Assembly (NCBI GenBank): GCA_009731375.1
Contig: BJOX01000236.1
Coordinates: 650,952-680,022 of the forward strand
Length of the DNA stretch: 29,071 bases
Reading direction: 5' to 3'
From: Paulinella micropora
Taxonomy: Eukaryota > Cercozoa > Imbricatea > Euglyphida
Part shown: positions 29,012-29,071 of the stretch, piece by piece
Numbering within the stretch: position 1 is the stretch's first letter
How the letters are laid out: each line of letters begins with the position of its first letter
Program-made: the position numbers and the translations under genes
Notes under the pieces: generated by a model
Databases searched by the model: none
What the model was told of the DNA's origin: nothing
Seen by the model: the letters and a program-made list of their open reading frames with translations, nothing else

Positions 29012-29071
<60 letters not shown>
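28672..29071. repeat. (TCTA)n microsatellite to the window end
   Basis: TCTA array with CCTA, TCTC and TTTC variants running to the last base. Confidence 0.95.

Overview
The window is eukaryotic. It holds one almost complete Maverick/Polinton-type endogenous DNA virus, about 21.5 kb at 482-21997, inside host DNA packed with microsatellites and apparently carrying a spliced J-domain (DnaJ-like) gene. The host species cannot be named from the sequence. GT-AG introns, a tRNA-derived repeat and dense tetranucleotide arrays fit an invertebrate or a protist.

Element boundaries: inverted terminal repeats of about 144 and 148 bp (482-625 and 21850-21997) start with AGTAGTATAGGG at both outer ends. 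They are flanked by a near-identical 6-bp duplication (AATAAG and AAAAAG). Left to right, the element carries: a charged coiled-coil ORF (999-1487); a small basic protein that appears to contain a 51-nt spliceosomal intron (1706-2188); an rve-type integrase and a charged protein, both on the minus strand (2194-3750); a giant fibre with a C-terminal S74 self-cleaving chaperone domain (3826-7467); a two-TM protein; a small unknown; an A32/FtsK-like packaging ATPase (8427-9239); a small basic core-like protein; a long coiled-coil protein ending in an adenain/Ulp1-type cysteine protease (9744-11938, interrupted by a 10-N gap); the penton/minor capsid protein (12091-12903); the double-jelly-roll major capsid protein (13144-14631); a probable surface protein (14777-16012); two paralogous small proteins with an ExoX-like C-terminal motif (minus strand); a protein-primed type DNA polymerase B with four apparent lesions (17089-20676, minus strand); a small ORF that overlaps the polymerase start; and two tiny nucleic-acid-binding candidates next to the right repeat. 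The virion module looks intact and the polymerase is broken.

The most unusual signal is a set of short palindromic elements throughout the virus-like element. Five intergenic regions of the structural module carry a pair of 50-64 bp hairpins. The first sits on or just after the upstream stop codon. The second has the opposite polarity and usually lies just before the next gene. Stems differ from site to site but stay complementary, while the ends (GATATT and AACATC) are conserved. A copy of exactly 18 codons lies in frame inside the protease gene. A second family of 20-bp palindromes is embedded in three unrelated genes, always read as L-x-x-V-G-D. Further palindromes have one copy in a gene and one between genes. 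This looks like a system of mobile or functional hairpins that tolerates insertion into coding sequence.

Right of the element (22004-29071) is a mass of ACAT, TCTA, CTTC, CT and GATA microsatellites. Embedded in it are small exons whose splice phases all agree. Together they encode a J-domain protein with the HPD motif split by an intron (23844-28022, plus strand). Every recognised exon has one or more extra, usually truncated copies nearby: nine copies of exon 1, an inverted copy of the second exon, and two to four copies of the later ones. Two further assembly gaps (683 N and 156 N) lie in this region.
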